From positions 1,736,001 through 1,800,000 of the forward strand of contig JANCRA010000032.1 of assembly GCA_024362935.1 (NCBI GenBank): DNA of 64,000 nt, written 5' to 3'. The notes under the pieces were generated by a model. The model did no database searches, was not told the origin of the DNA, and saw only the letters and a list, made by a program, of their open reading frames with translations. This DNA is from Setophaga petechia. Its lineage: Eukaryota; Chordata; Aves; Passeriformes; Parulidae. Both the position numbers and the translations under genes were made by a program. Positions 1-12,300 of this stretch are shown here, piece after piece (position 1 is the stretch's first letter; each line of letters opens with the position of its first letter).

Positions 1-865
1 CTGATAAAGCATCTAGCAAGTAATATCAACTAGCTAAAATGAAAATTTTATTTAACTGAAGACTATTGCATGCCCGGGTTGTAGATAACAACAACTGTCC
101 TTTAAAATAACTCTCTAAAAATCTGTACAATTGCCTTTTTTTGTAGTGGTCCAAAAGACTGAAGAACCATCAGCTACTCCATCTTGTGTTTAGTCAGGTA
201 AACCACAGGGAAAGCATTCCACCTGGAGCAGCCAACTGCATCGTACAGGGTAGGGAATACATATCTCTAGACACTGATTGGGTGTGAAAGGACCCTGAGT
301 TGCTGCCAGACCGCAGCACTGACCAGCTGCCATAACAGGTACAGGGTGTTGGGGTGGCCATGGGATTCTGTCCTCCCTACCCAGGGTCTCATAGGATTCA
401 GCAAACCTGGGGATGGTGACCAGGTAAACCCAGAGCCATGTGGCTGCTCAGCATGGTCACAGGGCCAGGACTGGGCTGAGCTCCAGTCAGGTCAAGTCTG
501 TAGGTGATGGTCAGTGAGGTACCTGTCCAGGTGGGACCATGCCTAAACCAACAGTCAGGCAGGCAATAAGCAAGGTCAAACAGAGAGACCACGAGTTCAA
601 ATGCAGCTCCAGGGAAAGAGGAGCTCTTTCTGTACCAGCTCTTTCACAATGTAGTCACAGTTTATTCATCCAGGCCCTAGCAAAGCTGGCCTGAGCATGT
701 GTAGCCTGACTCCAAGGAAGGGGAAGTGGTTACAGAGCCTGTATGATGCACAGCCACAGCTGTCTACTCTAACAGGAATTTTTTACTCTATGGTACAGTC
801 CTAAGTCAAAGCTTTCCCTCTAGTTAGGGCTCAGTGGGAGTATTAGACTTTGGTCAACATCGCCC
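1..865. other. Non-coding stretch, no gene seen
   Basis: No open frame with a recognisable product was found. The part from about 300 to 760 is richer in G+C than its surroundings and has a 64-codon minus-strand frame (398-592) without any domain I recognise. A TTTATT at 661-666 is a polyadenylation signal on the minus strand, but no LTR ends or other transcript features accompany it. An eroded unidentified repeat is possible. Confidence 0.5.
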
Positions 866-1013
866 ATGCGTATCCCTGGAAGTGTTCAAGGCCAGGTTGG
901 ATGGGACTCTGAGCAACCTGGGCTAGTGAAAGGTGTCCCTGGCCATGTCAGCAGGGCTGGAACTAGATGGTCTTTAAGGTCCCCTCCAACTCAAATCATT
1001 TTATGATTCTATT
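866..1013 (+). mobile_element. CR1 LINE fragment, 3' end
   Basis: This is the 3' terminal part of a CR1 non-LTR retrotransposon in plus orientation. The stretch from TCCCTGGAAGTGTTCAAG through GGCCAGGTTGGATGGG to the GATGGTCTTTAAGGTCCC box and the TATGATTCTAT tail follows the usual order of the avian CR1 3' region. The copy is 5'-truncated to about 150 bp, normal for CR1 because reverse transcription usually stops early. It has no coding capacity left beyond the last few codons and the 3' UTR. An 18-bp A tract follows 9 bp downstream; CR1 normally ends in short octamers rather than poly(A), so the tract may be unrelated. Confidence 0.9.
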
Positions 1014-1022
1014 AGCACCTTC

Positions 1023-1040
1023 AAAAAAAAAAAAAAAAAA
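1023..1040 (+). repeat. Poly(A) tract, 18 bp
   Basis: Eighteen consecutive A residues just downstream of a CR1 end. No upstream polyadenylation signal or retrocopied gene is visible, so it is treated as a mononucleotide repeat. Confidence 0.9.
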
Positions 1041-3110
1041 CAGAGAAAAAATGCTCAGTAGGAAGCAAAAGTAAACAGATGTGTAGAAAACCTGTTGTAT
1101 GAATAATGAATCCATGAATGGCATTTTTTCAGTTCAGAAAAATAGTATTCTTACACACATAAAGCAATGCTTGCCAAAAAAAGAGAAGGAAATGAGCAGT
1201 CCTGAAAGCCCAGGTGGTTGAATAACAGAAGGATAAAAAATTAGATACTAGATGAAAAATGGTGTGAAGCATTAAGAAAAATTTTGTCATCAGGTAAACT
1301 TATGTCCTGGAACTATACATACCACAGATTGGAAATTTTTTCTAGAACTGGATGGTCTCTTGAAAGATTTTGATTTGGCTTGGTTCTGTATCTTCCCTAA
1401 AATATTCTGGCTAAATATTTTCCCCTGGATTTGATCTCCACTGGTTTTGGAGTTTACCACATTTCTATAACTTCAAGACTGGAGATTTGACATCCTTTTT
1501 GGCAATTCCTGATTGAAATTCCTTCAGCAAATCATATTTTTAGATGCAAATTCCACCAGGGGAATGGAAGGAACATATCATTCTTAATGGAAACATCTTG
1601 TACTATAAGCATTTTGACTCCAAATGTAATTTTGAAGTGGTTATCCTTGTATGCTACAATTCAGCACACAACAGTGCAAGGATCAATAGCTGTCTTCATT
1701 TGCTGTTTGACAACACAGAGCATGTCCCTGAGGGGCCTATGCTTAAAGCAAATGTTGTTGCTAAGAAACCCATTAAAGTGTGTTGTTAATTGACAATGAA
1801 TGGCCTTCTAGTTCTTGGGAACATTTCTTACCAGCTCTTTTTCTTGTGGTGTACAAATGAGACATCATGTACTGGGAGCTGCTGATGTCAATGACACTGG
1901 TTTTATAAGAAGCACACACAGCAGGGGATGAGAAAGGCCACAATTATCAGATAAGAGAAATGCCTTTATTTGCTTTGATGGTGGTTATTTTATTTGGGTG
2001 GTATCACAGAACTCCATGTGACTGAAAGGAAGCGAGCAAGAAAACAGAAACAGATGGGTTTCTCAGCCATGTGAATGAGCTCATGTAAAGCATTCACGTT
2101 TGCACACGTTTTCCCTATGCCTGAAATACTTCTGCTTTTCACAAACTTCTTCCTAGACTCCAGTTTTGTTGTAAGAGCTAATCATACATATTAAAACATA
2201 TAGTTCTAACATTTTTGTGCATGCAGCTACCTCATTCTCTTGGCCTTTCATCTGAGTATTCAACAAGCCCTGGGCTTGTCCCCCAAATCTTTCTAGGTTG
2301 TAAATTGCTATTTAATACAAAGTTCATCCAACCAATTGTGTTCTTAATCACTAATCATTGCTTTGACTTCCAAAAATCTGCCACAGTTACACAAATTAGA
2401 AGCAGAGAAGAGAACAGGATTTAAATGAAACAAGATATAAATCATATACAGACATGTACCAATGTTATCTCATAGAGACTTTTCTGACAGAATACTGCAT
2501 GTCTGTCTCAGGAGGTGTTAACCAATGATTTGTAAACAAAAATAATGCATTTTTTAAGAATGTAGCAATTCAGTTTTTTTCATTTCTTTCTTCATATCCA
2601 TATTCCTACTTTTAATTGATATAAATTGCTTATTCCAATTTAATCTTATACATAGGAAGATACAATGAAATGGCCTGATAATATAACACAAAATATTTTA
2701 TGTGAATCTCTTCAGACAGCAAATATTTTGTTGAGGAGCATATGAGAGAATTTAGTTCTGAGATTAAAAAAAAAAATAAGCATGTTCATGCAACATATAT
2801 TTTTTTAGAAAATAATTTCATTTTTTAGACATTTCTTTAAATTTGCAAAAGATCAATAAATAAATTGATCTAATCTTATTAAAACAATTTTAATCATTCT
2901 TCTTTCAGAAATCATAGAAATTTTTTAGATTGGCTTCATTTTAGTCTTGGAAAAATTTGGGTATTTGGGAAATTTGATTCTGAATGCTTAGCTGGCTGAC
3001 ATAAATGCTGACTTATAGAAACCAAATCAGCATTGGATGCAGAGCATTCAAACCTTAATGCTAAGCAGACAGGATTTTGGAGGGTTATTGAAATCCTATC
3101 AGTCGCTTAT
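1041..3110. other. A+T-rich non-coding stretch
   Basis: Nothing that can be called a gene. Two overlapping plus-strand frames of 81 and 68 codons (1544-1793) show no domain, signal peptide or supporting context. The 2560-2900 part is very A+T-rich with short A and T runs. Confidence 0.55.
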
Positions 3111-3225
3111 AAAATCATACAATCATTGGAATTGAAAGAGACCTTAAAAACCACCCAGTTCCAACTCCCTGCTATGGGCAGGGACACCTTCCACTAGGCC
3201 AGGCTGCTCAATGCCCCACCCCAGA
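3111..3225 (-). mobile_element. CR1 LINE fragment, 3' end
   Basis: Minus-strand CR1 3' end. Reading the plus strand, ATCATACAATCATTGG is the reversed octamer tail, followed by AAAGAGACCTTAAAAACCA and the CAACTCCCTGCTATGGGCAG and ACACCTTCCACTAGGCCAG boxes typical of reversed avian CR1. Only about 115 bp remain. Both ends fade into unrelated sequence, and no target-site duplication was identified. Confidence 0.9.
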
Positions 3226-4718
3226 AAACTGTTAGTTTACAACAAAGGGGACATGTTTGGCAGCATTCGTTCAGTTCCCCTCCATGGGGCAAAGAAAAAC
3301 AGTACAAATAAAGTAAACTCTGTATTTTCAAATAAAAAATAATAATTGCTCAAGAATTTCTCAAGAAGAAGAGCCTTTCTAGCTCTTTCCTATGACAAAT
3401 TTATTGGATCAGTGTGTTTGACAGGCCAGCATGGTCTATGTATCCAAAATAGATATTTCTGCATTCAGTAACCTCTAACACAGCAGAGGCAAAATCAGGG
3501 TCCACAGCCTGGATCTCTGTACATTTCAGTTTCTATGAATTTTCAGGGTAAGCTATGGGGAATAGGTGGCACTGCTCCTGCTGAGTTTCTGCACAGTGCC
3601 CTGCTGAGTATATCGCACATGTAGGGATATTTTTATATATATAGAGAAGCAAAATGATCCAAGTTACTAATGGGTTTTGCCATGCAAAAGACATTTTTCG
3701 GATTGAGATCTGATCAATAATTTGTCTCCAGAACCAATTGCTTCTGTTTCCACTTCATACAGAGCAGAATTCACATCACCCTCAAACAGCTCCTGGAAAT
3801 CTCAAAAGAGAGATGGAAGACTGAACATGGAAGACAATGGTCCTGCTGCCATGTAACTTCATGAAGTTCCTTATGTTGTACCAACTCCAGAAAACTACTA
3901 AAGTCTACTTAGGAAGATTAACTGTGATTTTCTTCTTTGACAAAATAAATTAAACTTGGTCCCAAAGCTAACATTCAGTTTAGAATAAGAGCCTGTGGTA
4001 ATCACTTAACACAATGAGAAATTTGTTTCACCAGGAACATACACAGAAAGACTTTGCTAATGAAAGATAGTCCATCCTTTTCCATGGCCTCTTCCCTTGA
4101 AATAGCTCTCACAATATGTATATCAGTCTAAGTATGTCATTGTCATGTTTAATCAAAAATTAAATGAATAATTATTTTCATCATCCATCTCTCCTCAAAG
4201 ATATCTCTGGGTCAACAGTGCAGGAAACTAAAGTTATTAACTAGACAATGAAGGAATTCTGCCAAGAACTACACATGACTGCTCCCACAAGATCTCTAAG
4301 TAGCACTGATACTTTCTTCAGTAAAATTAATCCCTGTTCATTAATGCAAAACACTGAGCAGAATCTGCAAGGTTTAACTTGACAGAAGAGCCAGTTCTGG
4401 CCACACAGCCTTTACCACATGCCAGGCTTGGAACTCTGAGGATAAGGAAATTCAGCTTCTCATCAAGGTTTTTGCATTCCTCCCAGTTGCTGCTTCCTGG
4501 ATAATTGTTTTGGGAGCTGTGGAGGTATAGACAGTTGTACACAGCTGCAATCTGGGGAGTGGTTGTGCATTCAAAGAGAAGCTGAGAAAAGGACTTCATC
4601 AGGAAACAAAAACATTCAGTCAATGTGGCTGGCCAGCAAAATGCCAATATGAAAGACGCCAACCCACGTTTCTGTATCTCCTTCATTGCCTCTGAAGGCT
4701 GCTTGCTAACTGTGAATC
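3226..4718. other. Non-coding stretch, no gene seen
   Basis: No domain-bearing frame and no repeat that I recognise. Part of a 221-codon minus-strand frame (4327-4992) crosses its right end, but most of that frame is produced by the neighbouring pentanucleotide repeat. Confidence 0.55.
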
Positions 4719-4963
4719 TCCCTTCCCTTCCCTTCCCTTCCCTTCCCTTCCCTTCCCTTCCCTTCCCTTCCCTTCCCTTCCCTTCCCTTCCCTTCCCTTC
4801 CCTTCCCTTCCCTTCCCTTCCCTTCCCTTCCCTTCCCTTCCCTTCCCTTCCCTTCCCTTCCCTTCCCTTCCCTTCCCTTCCCTTCCCTTCCCTTCCCTTC
4901 CCTTCCCTTCCCTTCCCTTCCCTTCCCTTCCCTTCCCTTCCCTTCCCTTCCCTTCCCTTCCCT
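4719..4963 (+). repeat. (CCCTT)n / (AAGGG)n pentanucleotide microsatellite, about 49 units
   Basis: About 245 bp of apparently perfect 5-bp repeats; positions 4721-4960 alone hold 48 identical CCTTC units. The plus strand is all pyrimidine and the minus strand all purine. The minus strand reads as G-triplets separated by two A residues, a pattern that can form serial G-quadruplexes, and the pyrimidine strand could form i-motifs or triplex DNA. It creates artificial long open frames on both strands (a Gly-Lys-Gly-Arg-Glu repeat on the minus, a Ser-Leu-Pro-Phe-Pro repeat on the plus), which should not be annotated as genes. The true array length in the organism may differ, because such arrays are hard to sequence. 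Confidence 0.98.
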
Positions 4964-7662
4964 GTGATACCTACTAAAATTAACTCTGACACTTAAAATG
5001 AAGCTGTACCTAAGTGGATATAATGAAGATATGTACTAAAGGCATTTTTTTACAATGAAAACTTTTTTTGGACCTGGCAATATCTGTAAGTCAGTGAGGA
5101 GACCTTAGCTGCCTGAGTCTACCATGAGCATTTAAGTACAGTTGCGAGGAACCGATAAAACAAAAAAGATCGAATTAGTGCTATTACAATGTTTAAAATA
5201 TTAAAAATAATATAACTGCTGCTGCAAGTAGCTTTTCTTTGCTATTTTTCCCTTTAGGGAAGCAAAACCTAAAACAGTACAAGTGAAACAGCAAAAAGTG
5301 GCAATTCATGGACACTTTTTGTTTCTGATTTGGTTTTTGACATGTGTTGATTTGGCAGATTCTATTGACTTCACCAGAAACATTTGATAATGACAGCTTC
5401 AAGGTCAGCTAAACAAATTAGGGTCCTAAGTCTTAAGACTTTCAATAGTCTGTTGGGTGCTAAATACGCTTTTAAGTCAATTACACCTAAACTCCCAAGG
5501 TCTGACCCTAAAAAATTGATTTAAATGCTACAGTAAAAGCTGAAATACAATTATGTACACATGACTTAGGTATAACACCCTTGAGATTGAAAAAGAACTA
5601 CATGTTAAGAGAAGCAGCTCCTTCAGCAGGCATAGTCAGTGCTGAAGCCACAGCTCAGCAGTGCAATGGCTGTATGGTGCCTTCTCCAGGCTACCAGGCT
5701 GGAGAAAAATGTCCATTTAGGAAAGATCTGCTTTGAGATTCACCTGTGGAAACCAGTTTGATTTCTAATGTTCTGCCACAACAGAGCAGGCATTCAGTAT
5801 AAGCCTGGGTAGGACAGGCCCAGCTGAGCCTTTCTCTATTAGAATTAGGGGATGCCAGCAGTGAGGAGATCAGCAGAGGATTCAGTCCCACTCATTCAGC
5901 TGCTCACTGTCTCACTTCTGTGACCACACAAGGGTATGGAACAACTTCTGACGTCTTAGACACTGAAAAAAATCTAGTAAGGGAGACATGATAACAAAGC
6001 AGCATATATGATCTTATTTTGCCTGAAAAGGTCCAGTGAGTGATGACCATGCCAAAAAGTCAAAACTTGTAGCAATTAAAATGTCTGTGCCATTTTCCAT
6101 TGGTATTTCTTCTTCCCATGGTATCTGGTCTAAGATGGCCAAAGCAGTGTTCTATACACCAAGGCTAGAAAACTGGGTATTTGCTGTGTACTTTACTACT
6201 TTTTTTCCTTTCTTCCTTTTGTTAGTATCAGCATTTTTATGCCAGTGGTAATTTTCCTGCAATTGTTTTCTTCACAGCTACTATGAAGGTTCCTGTGGGG
6301 CCAAGGCCTTTGTATGAGCAAGACACCCACTGACATTTCCACGCCACTCTTCCATTCTCATGTCCTTTGCCTCACTGTCTGGCACATTGCAAGCTCTTAC
6401 TTTCCATCTGCACCTCAGCAGCACCACTGACAGTCAGACACGTCACTTAGCACTGCTCTGACACTGCATCAATCAAGTGCACACAGATCTCTTGCTAGTG
6501 TGTGACTTGAATGAAAGAGCAAAACTTGTTCTTAACTCAGTTAATCCACTTTTGCTTTGGGGAAAGAGTCCATAGTTAAAAATGGACTGACCTACTTCTT
6601 CCATGCCTAGAGTTTAGCTGTTGAATGCATGTAGTTGTATTCTGCTCCATTCAATAAAGTTTATATGTGCAGTTTTTATATGATCTACCATGCAGGTATC
6701 TCCTGAAGCATCCCTTTGCACCTACATCAGCCCTCACACTAGGCTTTCCTCCTTGTATGAACCAACATCATGAGACAAGTGGGCATACATATGCCTGATT
6801 CTGTCCTGCCAGCCAGCTGGATGACCTTAACCTGGACCAGGAAAGAGTAATAGCAATCGTGGTACTATGGATGTAGTCCAAGCAGCGTGATCCATAAAGG
6901 CCCACTAAGCATGGTTAATGAAAAATTTTGATTTCCACTACAGAATCCCTCATCTTTAATTATTTCTCTCTTCTGTTTGACAATCTCATCTCAGAAAATG
7001 GGTCTTGGCATTTTGGGAGGTAAGAGTGTCGAAATAAGTACATAAATAAAAAGAATACATGAACAGTCTTTTTCCAGCTCCCAGATTTGGTTTTGGTTTG
7101 GGGCTTTTTTTTCCTACATAATGTTTGCTGTGGGTATAGCTAGTATATGACTGTAAAATTTGTCAGAGAAAGGTAACTATTATTGGATGAGTCTTTTACC
7201 CTTATTCTATTATTTCTCCTTTTTTAATAATAAGAAATGGAGAAAAGCAGGGCTGAAATAAAATACAAAAACTATAAACTAAAAAAATTTGAATCTGGTA
7301 ATAAGACGGTAGTCAGGCCCCACTGTTAGTTGCATCAACAAAAAGCAATTAATTTTTCATTAGCCACAAGGCTAAATAATTCACTAGAAGGAAAGGGAAC
7401 CAGGAGAACAACTTCAGCTCAGCTGAAACTTTACCCCCACAGCACAAATCTTCCTTTCTCCTGTGCTCACACTCCAGGAAAAGAGCCTTATCCTCAGAAA
7501 GCTTGCTCCATAGAATAGAGCATGCTCTTCTCTTCTGATGAAACCCCTCAGCTGTGTGGAAAATGTGAAACTCTTCAGGGGCACTGAGACTGAAACCCAG
7601 GTGGTCTCTGTCCCCAGTGTCCCCTGCCCAAAGCAGCTGGCTGAAGATCTGCCACAATATGA

Positions 7663-7699
7663 GTCCTGGGTATATTCAGGATGGTCCTGGGTATATTCA
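7663..7699. repeat. Two 16-bp direct repeats, period 21 bp
   Basis: GTCCTGGGTATATTCA occurs perfectly at 7663-7678 and 7684-7699, separated by 5 bp. This is a small local duplication, consistent with slippage. Confidence 0.9.
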
Positions 7700-7939
7700 A
7701 TCTTTTGAACAGAGAGGAAAGGCTACAGTCAGAGGGTGAGAGGAAGGGGAAAACTACCCTGTGGTGTTGAGCCTGTTCACCCAAGAGATCAGCAGGGAAT
7801 ATCTGAGACACTTGGCAGGGGTCTGCAGGACTCAGGATATTGGAAAAACATCAAGTCAAACAGCAAAATCCAGATTAAATAGTTTGGAAAAAGGAACACC
7901 AACCTGACATTACATTAGCAAAATAATATATGTTTTGAC

Positions 7940-7966
7940 AAAACAAGCAAACAAGCAAACAAAAAA
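7940..7966 (+). repeat. A/C-rich low-complexity repeat, (AAACAAGC)n-like
   Basis: Two to three copies of an 8-bp unit AAACAAGC, followed by A and C runs up to about 7976. No gene association is visible. Confidence 0.8.
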
Positions 7967-9282
7967 CCCCAACCCCGCATGCTAAGAAAAAGAAAAAGAT
8001 TTCACTGTAAATCTGTGGGGAAGTACCTCAGTAATACCTTGCCTTCATTTAAGTCAGCAGTGGAATACTTGTCAGACTACAGGGGGTTTCGTGGAAGTGA
8101 GGAAAATTAGCTGAGACTTCTATTTCACAAGACTTTTAGAAGACACTCAAACCTCATTCTAGGGAACTTCCAAATGTGCCTCAAGGTGAAACCTTTTGCA
8201 AGCATTTGTTGGACAGCCACTGTGATAATTGAGGCAGTGCTGTGACTCCTCTCATGTATCAAGAATTACACTTTTTCCCACTCCAGATGCAGCTATCTTA
8301 CCTTACAGACTTACAGAATGTTATTTATTTAGAACCTTGACTAAGGCCCACAAAAAGTTAATATTAAATTCATATTCATTGAAAATAATGTTGTCATACA
8401 GATTTTTAAAAATTCCTGCTTTCTGGGCATGCATTTGTCAACCAGAAAGTGGCAAAAATACAAAAAATTATAATGGAAATTAATTTCCCTGAAGGAATGA
8501 TTACATCTTTCTCCTCCCTTTTGTCTCCCCATTTGCTCCTTCCTCTTACTTCATGGGCTCCACTGCTGAAGCTTTTAATTGTCTGGATTGTCAGGTTTTG
8601 ATATCCTGATTTCTCACTATAAGGAGTCTTGCATCTTAGTAACTTAGCATCTGAATGCTAAACATCTCTTGGTTCACAACCCTCCTACAGCTGAGCCCCA
8701 GTGCTCCAGTCTGCATGTCTTAGCCCCTCTTGTGCTCTCCATGGTGTGGATAAGTAGCTCAACAACCTTCCCCAAAGTCATTCTCTTCTTTTTTACCTGA
8801 CAGTCAGGATTTCCTACTCGTCAAAAATTAACTGTAACAGAAAACCCAGGTAGTCACAAAAGAAAATACTGCTATAAATTGTGCAGTGTACTTCTGCCAA
8901 ATTTTACACCACTGATATACCAAGAAAATTTGCTGATTTCCACCATCAGAGCAGAGGCTGGTGTGCTGGTACAGACCATGCTACCCAGACCTGGGAGCCT
9001 CTTCTACACGTTCCTGTAGAACCAAAGCCATAAATTTTTACTCTGGAGGATAGCAATCAAACCTACAGGTGACAATCTGTTATAATGGTTGAAATGAACC
9101 TGGGAATCTCCAGGAGTAAGGAGTTTGGCAATGGCATAGCTATATGTATAAAAGGAGGCAGGTAGCCATGGTCTTGCAACTGCTTTAATGGAAATGCTCA
9201 GAGGAGAAGAATGGAGAAACATGCTCAGAAAAGAGAAGCAAGCAACTGCTTATATTTGACTGACTAAATGCAGGGATCAGTT

Positions 9283-9369
9283 ACTAATTACTGTGCTTGT
9301 TTGGTGGATACTGTATTTGTGCAGTTAATTCTAATTAACTAATTGCTGTGCTTGTTTGGTGGGTATTGT
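9283..9369 (+). repeat. Imperfect tandem duplication, period 55 bp
   Basis: The core CTGTGCTTGTTTGGTGG occurs at 9291-9307 and again at 9346-9362. Similarity extends on both sides (CTAATTA / CTAATTG before, ATACTGT / GTATTGT after). The copies differ by a few transitions, so the duplication is not brand new. Confidence 0.9.
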
Positions 9370-12300
9370 CTATACGAGGACTGTGCACCAGTTACCCTGC
9401 TATGAAAGACTGGAGTTTTTGTTCAGGGCTGCACTAGAAGAACAGGGACACCATGAGAGGCTTTTTTACTTTTTGTCTCTAAGGAAATCTCTTTTACAGC
9501 TCTTGCATGGTCTTGCAGGTTAGATATGCCAGAATAGTGCCAGACAAGACACAAGTCTTTCCCTCTGAAAATTGCAATTATGTAGTACTGAGCTTCTTCT
9601 CTGCTATAATTTTCCTGTATTTCCACACAGACACATATATATGTATATATTTATTCCATTAGTGATAGCATACCTTTTTCCTAGAAAAGGCTGTTACCAG
9701 TTAATGTATCTGTAAGGTGCTGAAGTAGCTGCTGGCAGTGCACTTATGTCCATTATAGATACCTGGAGGACCAGGCAGGCTCTACTGCCATTAATTTTTC
9801 TTTCAAAATCAATTACTGTCACAAAAGAAATGAAGAAGGAAAATGTGAAAAAATATAACTACAGTGTTAAAGCACTGGTAGTTAATGGTACTTTACTGGA
9901 AAAGAGAAATTCTGATTACAAATTATTCAGCCCAGGAGAATGTGGCAACTGAAAGACCAGAAATCTTCTGTGCCTGGATCCTCCCTATCCCAAATGCTCA
10001 TGAGTCTTCCAAACCAGACTCTTCCAATATAGCAAAAAAGCTGTGGTCAGCACTTTCAGTTGCTTTTGTAGGCAACAAGGTCATAGTGATAGCAGACCAG
10101 GCTTGCTGCAAGGGGTCATTCAAGCATGTCTGAGGAGAAATACTTACTGGAGTCCTTAGGAGTCTGGGCAATACTTGGTTGTACTAAACACTCCCTGGCA
10201 AACCAACAGAGAAGCAGAGGGCAGAAAGATAGATTAGAGTTACCTTCCCTCAGTCATTTGTAATTATGCCCTTGAATGCTTGCACTGCCAGGATCTGCAG
10301 CCCGCTCTCTTTCTCTGTGGGCAGTGTCAGAGGTTACTGAACTTGGAAATCTAATGATTTTTTGGCTTTTTTGGAATTTTTTAAAGGACTTCATGCACTG
10401 TGAAGCAATGAGTTTTATTTTTTAAACAGCTCACCAAAGCACCGTAAGGATGGCAGTATAGAATGAAATGTTTACTTGCAGACCTTCCTGGTGTCACAAT
10501 GAAAAACTGTGAACATAATTTTCCATGATTTGAAGTAGTTCAGCATTGAAACCATTTATTGATTCATTAATGACAGATCGACTCAAAATCCATGAACCGT
10601 TTATGCAGAATCAATATTGGTAAAACTTTTGGTTTTCTTAAGAGAAAAGCAAAAATACTAGACAATTACAAAATATCAATTTAACCTACAAGTTTGTAAA
10701 AATGCCCTTCTACAGCTGATCCCAAGCAGTTCTTATCTCAGATATGCTTGCACACGAGGGATGTGGCTGCTCTGGCTGAACGTCACACTCACTGCTCCCA
10801 ACACTCAACAGTGGGGAAGCCCCCCCAGGTCCACCAGGACATCCTGGGGGTGTCCCCCTGCACTCCACCCACACAGTCCTCCCCTCTGGGTGCTCTCTGC
10901 ATCCCCATCCCCTGTGTCCAGGGAGTCTGCCAGGGCAGGCACTGTGGAGTCACAGGGCCACACTGGTGCTCTTTTCCCACTTGGTGCCCTCTTTCCTATT
11001 TTTTATATTTATTTTTTGCTAATTTTCAAGCAAATTTCAAGTGTCTGTGCAACTCCCCACTGTCTTTGAATCCAGCAGTCATTTTCCTCCTCAACACTGC
11101 TCCCTCTGCACAGTGAGGATGTTAGACCCACATGCATCATTTACTGTCCCATTTGTGTCTTACCTGCTGATGTTGTCCAGACCATTTGACATGGGAAGCA
11201 GGGCCCATGTGAGCAGTATCATGACTGATGGCATAACTTACCTTTTCCTTCTGAGCAATACAAATTTTCGAAGATTCAAGCAATGCAATTTTTGAAGTAT
11301 GCAATAATAAATGCTGGCAATATGTTCTTTTCACTGATATCTATTGTTTTACACTTTGCCTAGAACTAAACTGAATAATTCACGCTTGAATAGTCTGTTC
11401 TGGCTGTGTGGCTGCCTTCTGAATTATTTCAGAGACATTTTGGAAATATATAAAGGCCTTCTTGCATAGATAGAGAATTTGGGTTTTAAATGTTAACATT
11501 TAAACAAATCAGTCAAAAGTTGGGTTTTTTTATTCTGAACAGAAAACCAGCCCACACTTTTACCTGAAACAAAACATGCAGCTGAAAATGTTGCCTCTGA
11601 ATTGAAACTGAAAACTGAACATCCTTTAGTGTCAGTAGCTGAGAGGACTTTTGCTATGACTTCAGTAGTTTTCATTTCCCACTGAGAATGCATTAGTACT
11701 GACTTGTTTTTGACCCACTGCTGTATTTAGTTAGTCTTTCAAAGCAAAGCAGCCACTTCTATGTTTTTCTTCCTGCCATCCCCATTATCACCAAGGGCAG
11801 GGGACTGTCTGGAGCCCTGCAGCCAGCACCAATTAGAGCCAGACCTGCTGTGTGGGGCTCACCTGACCAGATGTCCAGATTTACACTGTAGGTTTTCACA
11901 TCCTGGGCTTACCATCCACAGAGAGAGGCAGGCTTTTCTGTGTGCCATTTAATCATGGATGTTTAAAATAAGTCAGAGCAACCAAGCTGCAGTGACTCCA
12001 GACTGAGCCTGGGAAGACACTGTTACGTGTGGGCACTGCCACAGCCAGCTTTGAACAGTGAGGTGAGGTGACTCCAGCCCACGGTGCCAACCCACTGCAG
12101 TTCCCATAAATTAGCACCAGGGCAGAAAGGATGAACGGAGGATTTAACAGATAGCAAGTGTAAGTCTCAGTGGTGCTCCAGGGGTGAGCAAGGTCAATTT
12201 GAACACCAGAGGAATGTAAGCAATGTTCAGATTAATCCACCCACTGCTGTCCTTTGATAGCACATAGATAAGTCACAGATATCTCAGTGACTTTGATGGG

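Larger units (their letters stand above)
4964..9282. other. Long non-coding stretch
   Basis: No gene supported. The longest frame is 102 codons on the minus strand (7349-7657), with no recognised domain. The stretch contains a short direct repeat at 7663-7699 and an A/C-rich octamer repeat near 7940. An AATAAA-like sequence near 6653 stands alone, without an identifiable transcript. Confidence 0.55.

Noticed and set aside
4327..4996. Long open frames on both strands (221 codons minus, 123 codons plus)
   Set aside because: They consist mainly of five-residue repeats generated by the CCCTT array, which has no stop codon in those frames. The non-repeat ends have no recognised domain.
6648..6660. 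Isolated AATAAAG as the end of a transcript
   Set aside because: Single polyadenylation hexamers are expected often in A+T-rich DNA, and no open frame or exon ends upstream.
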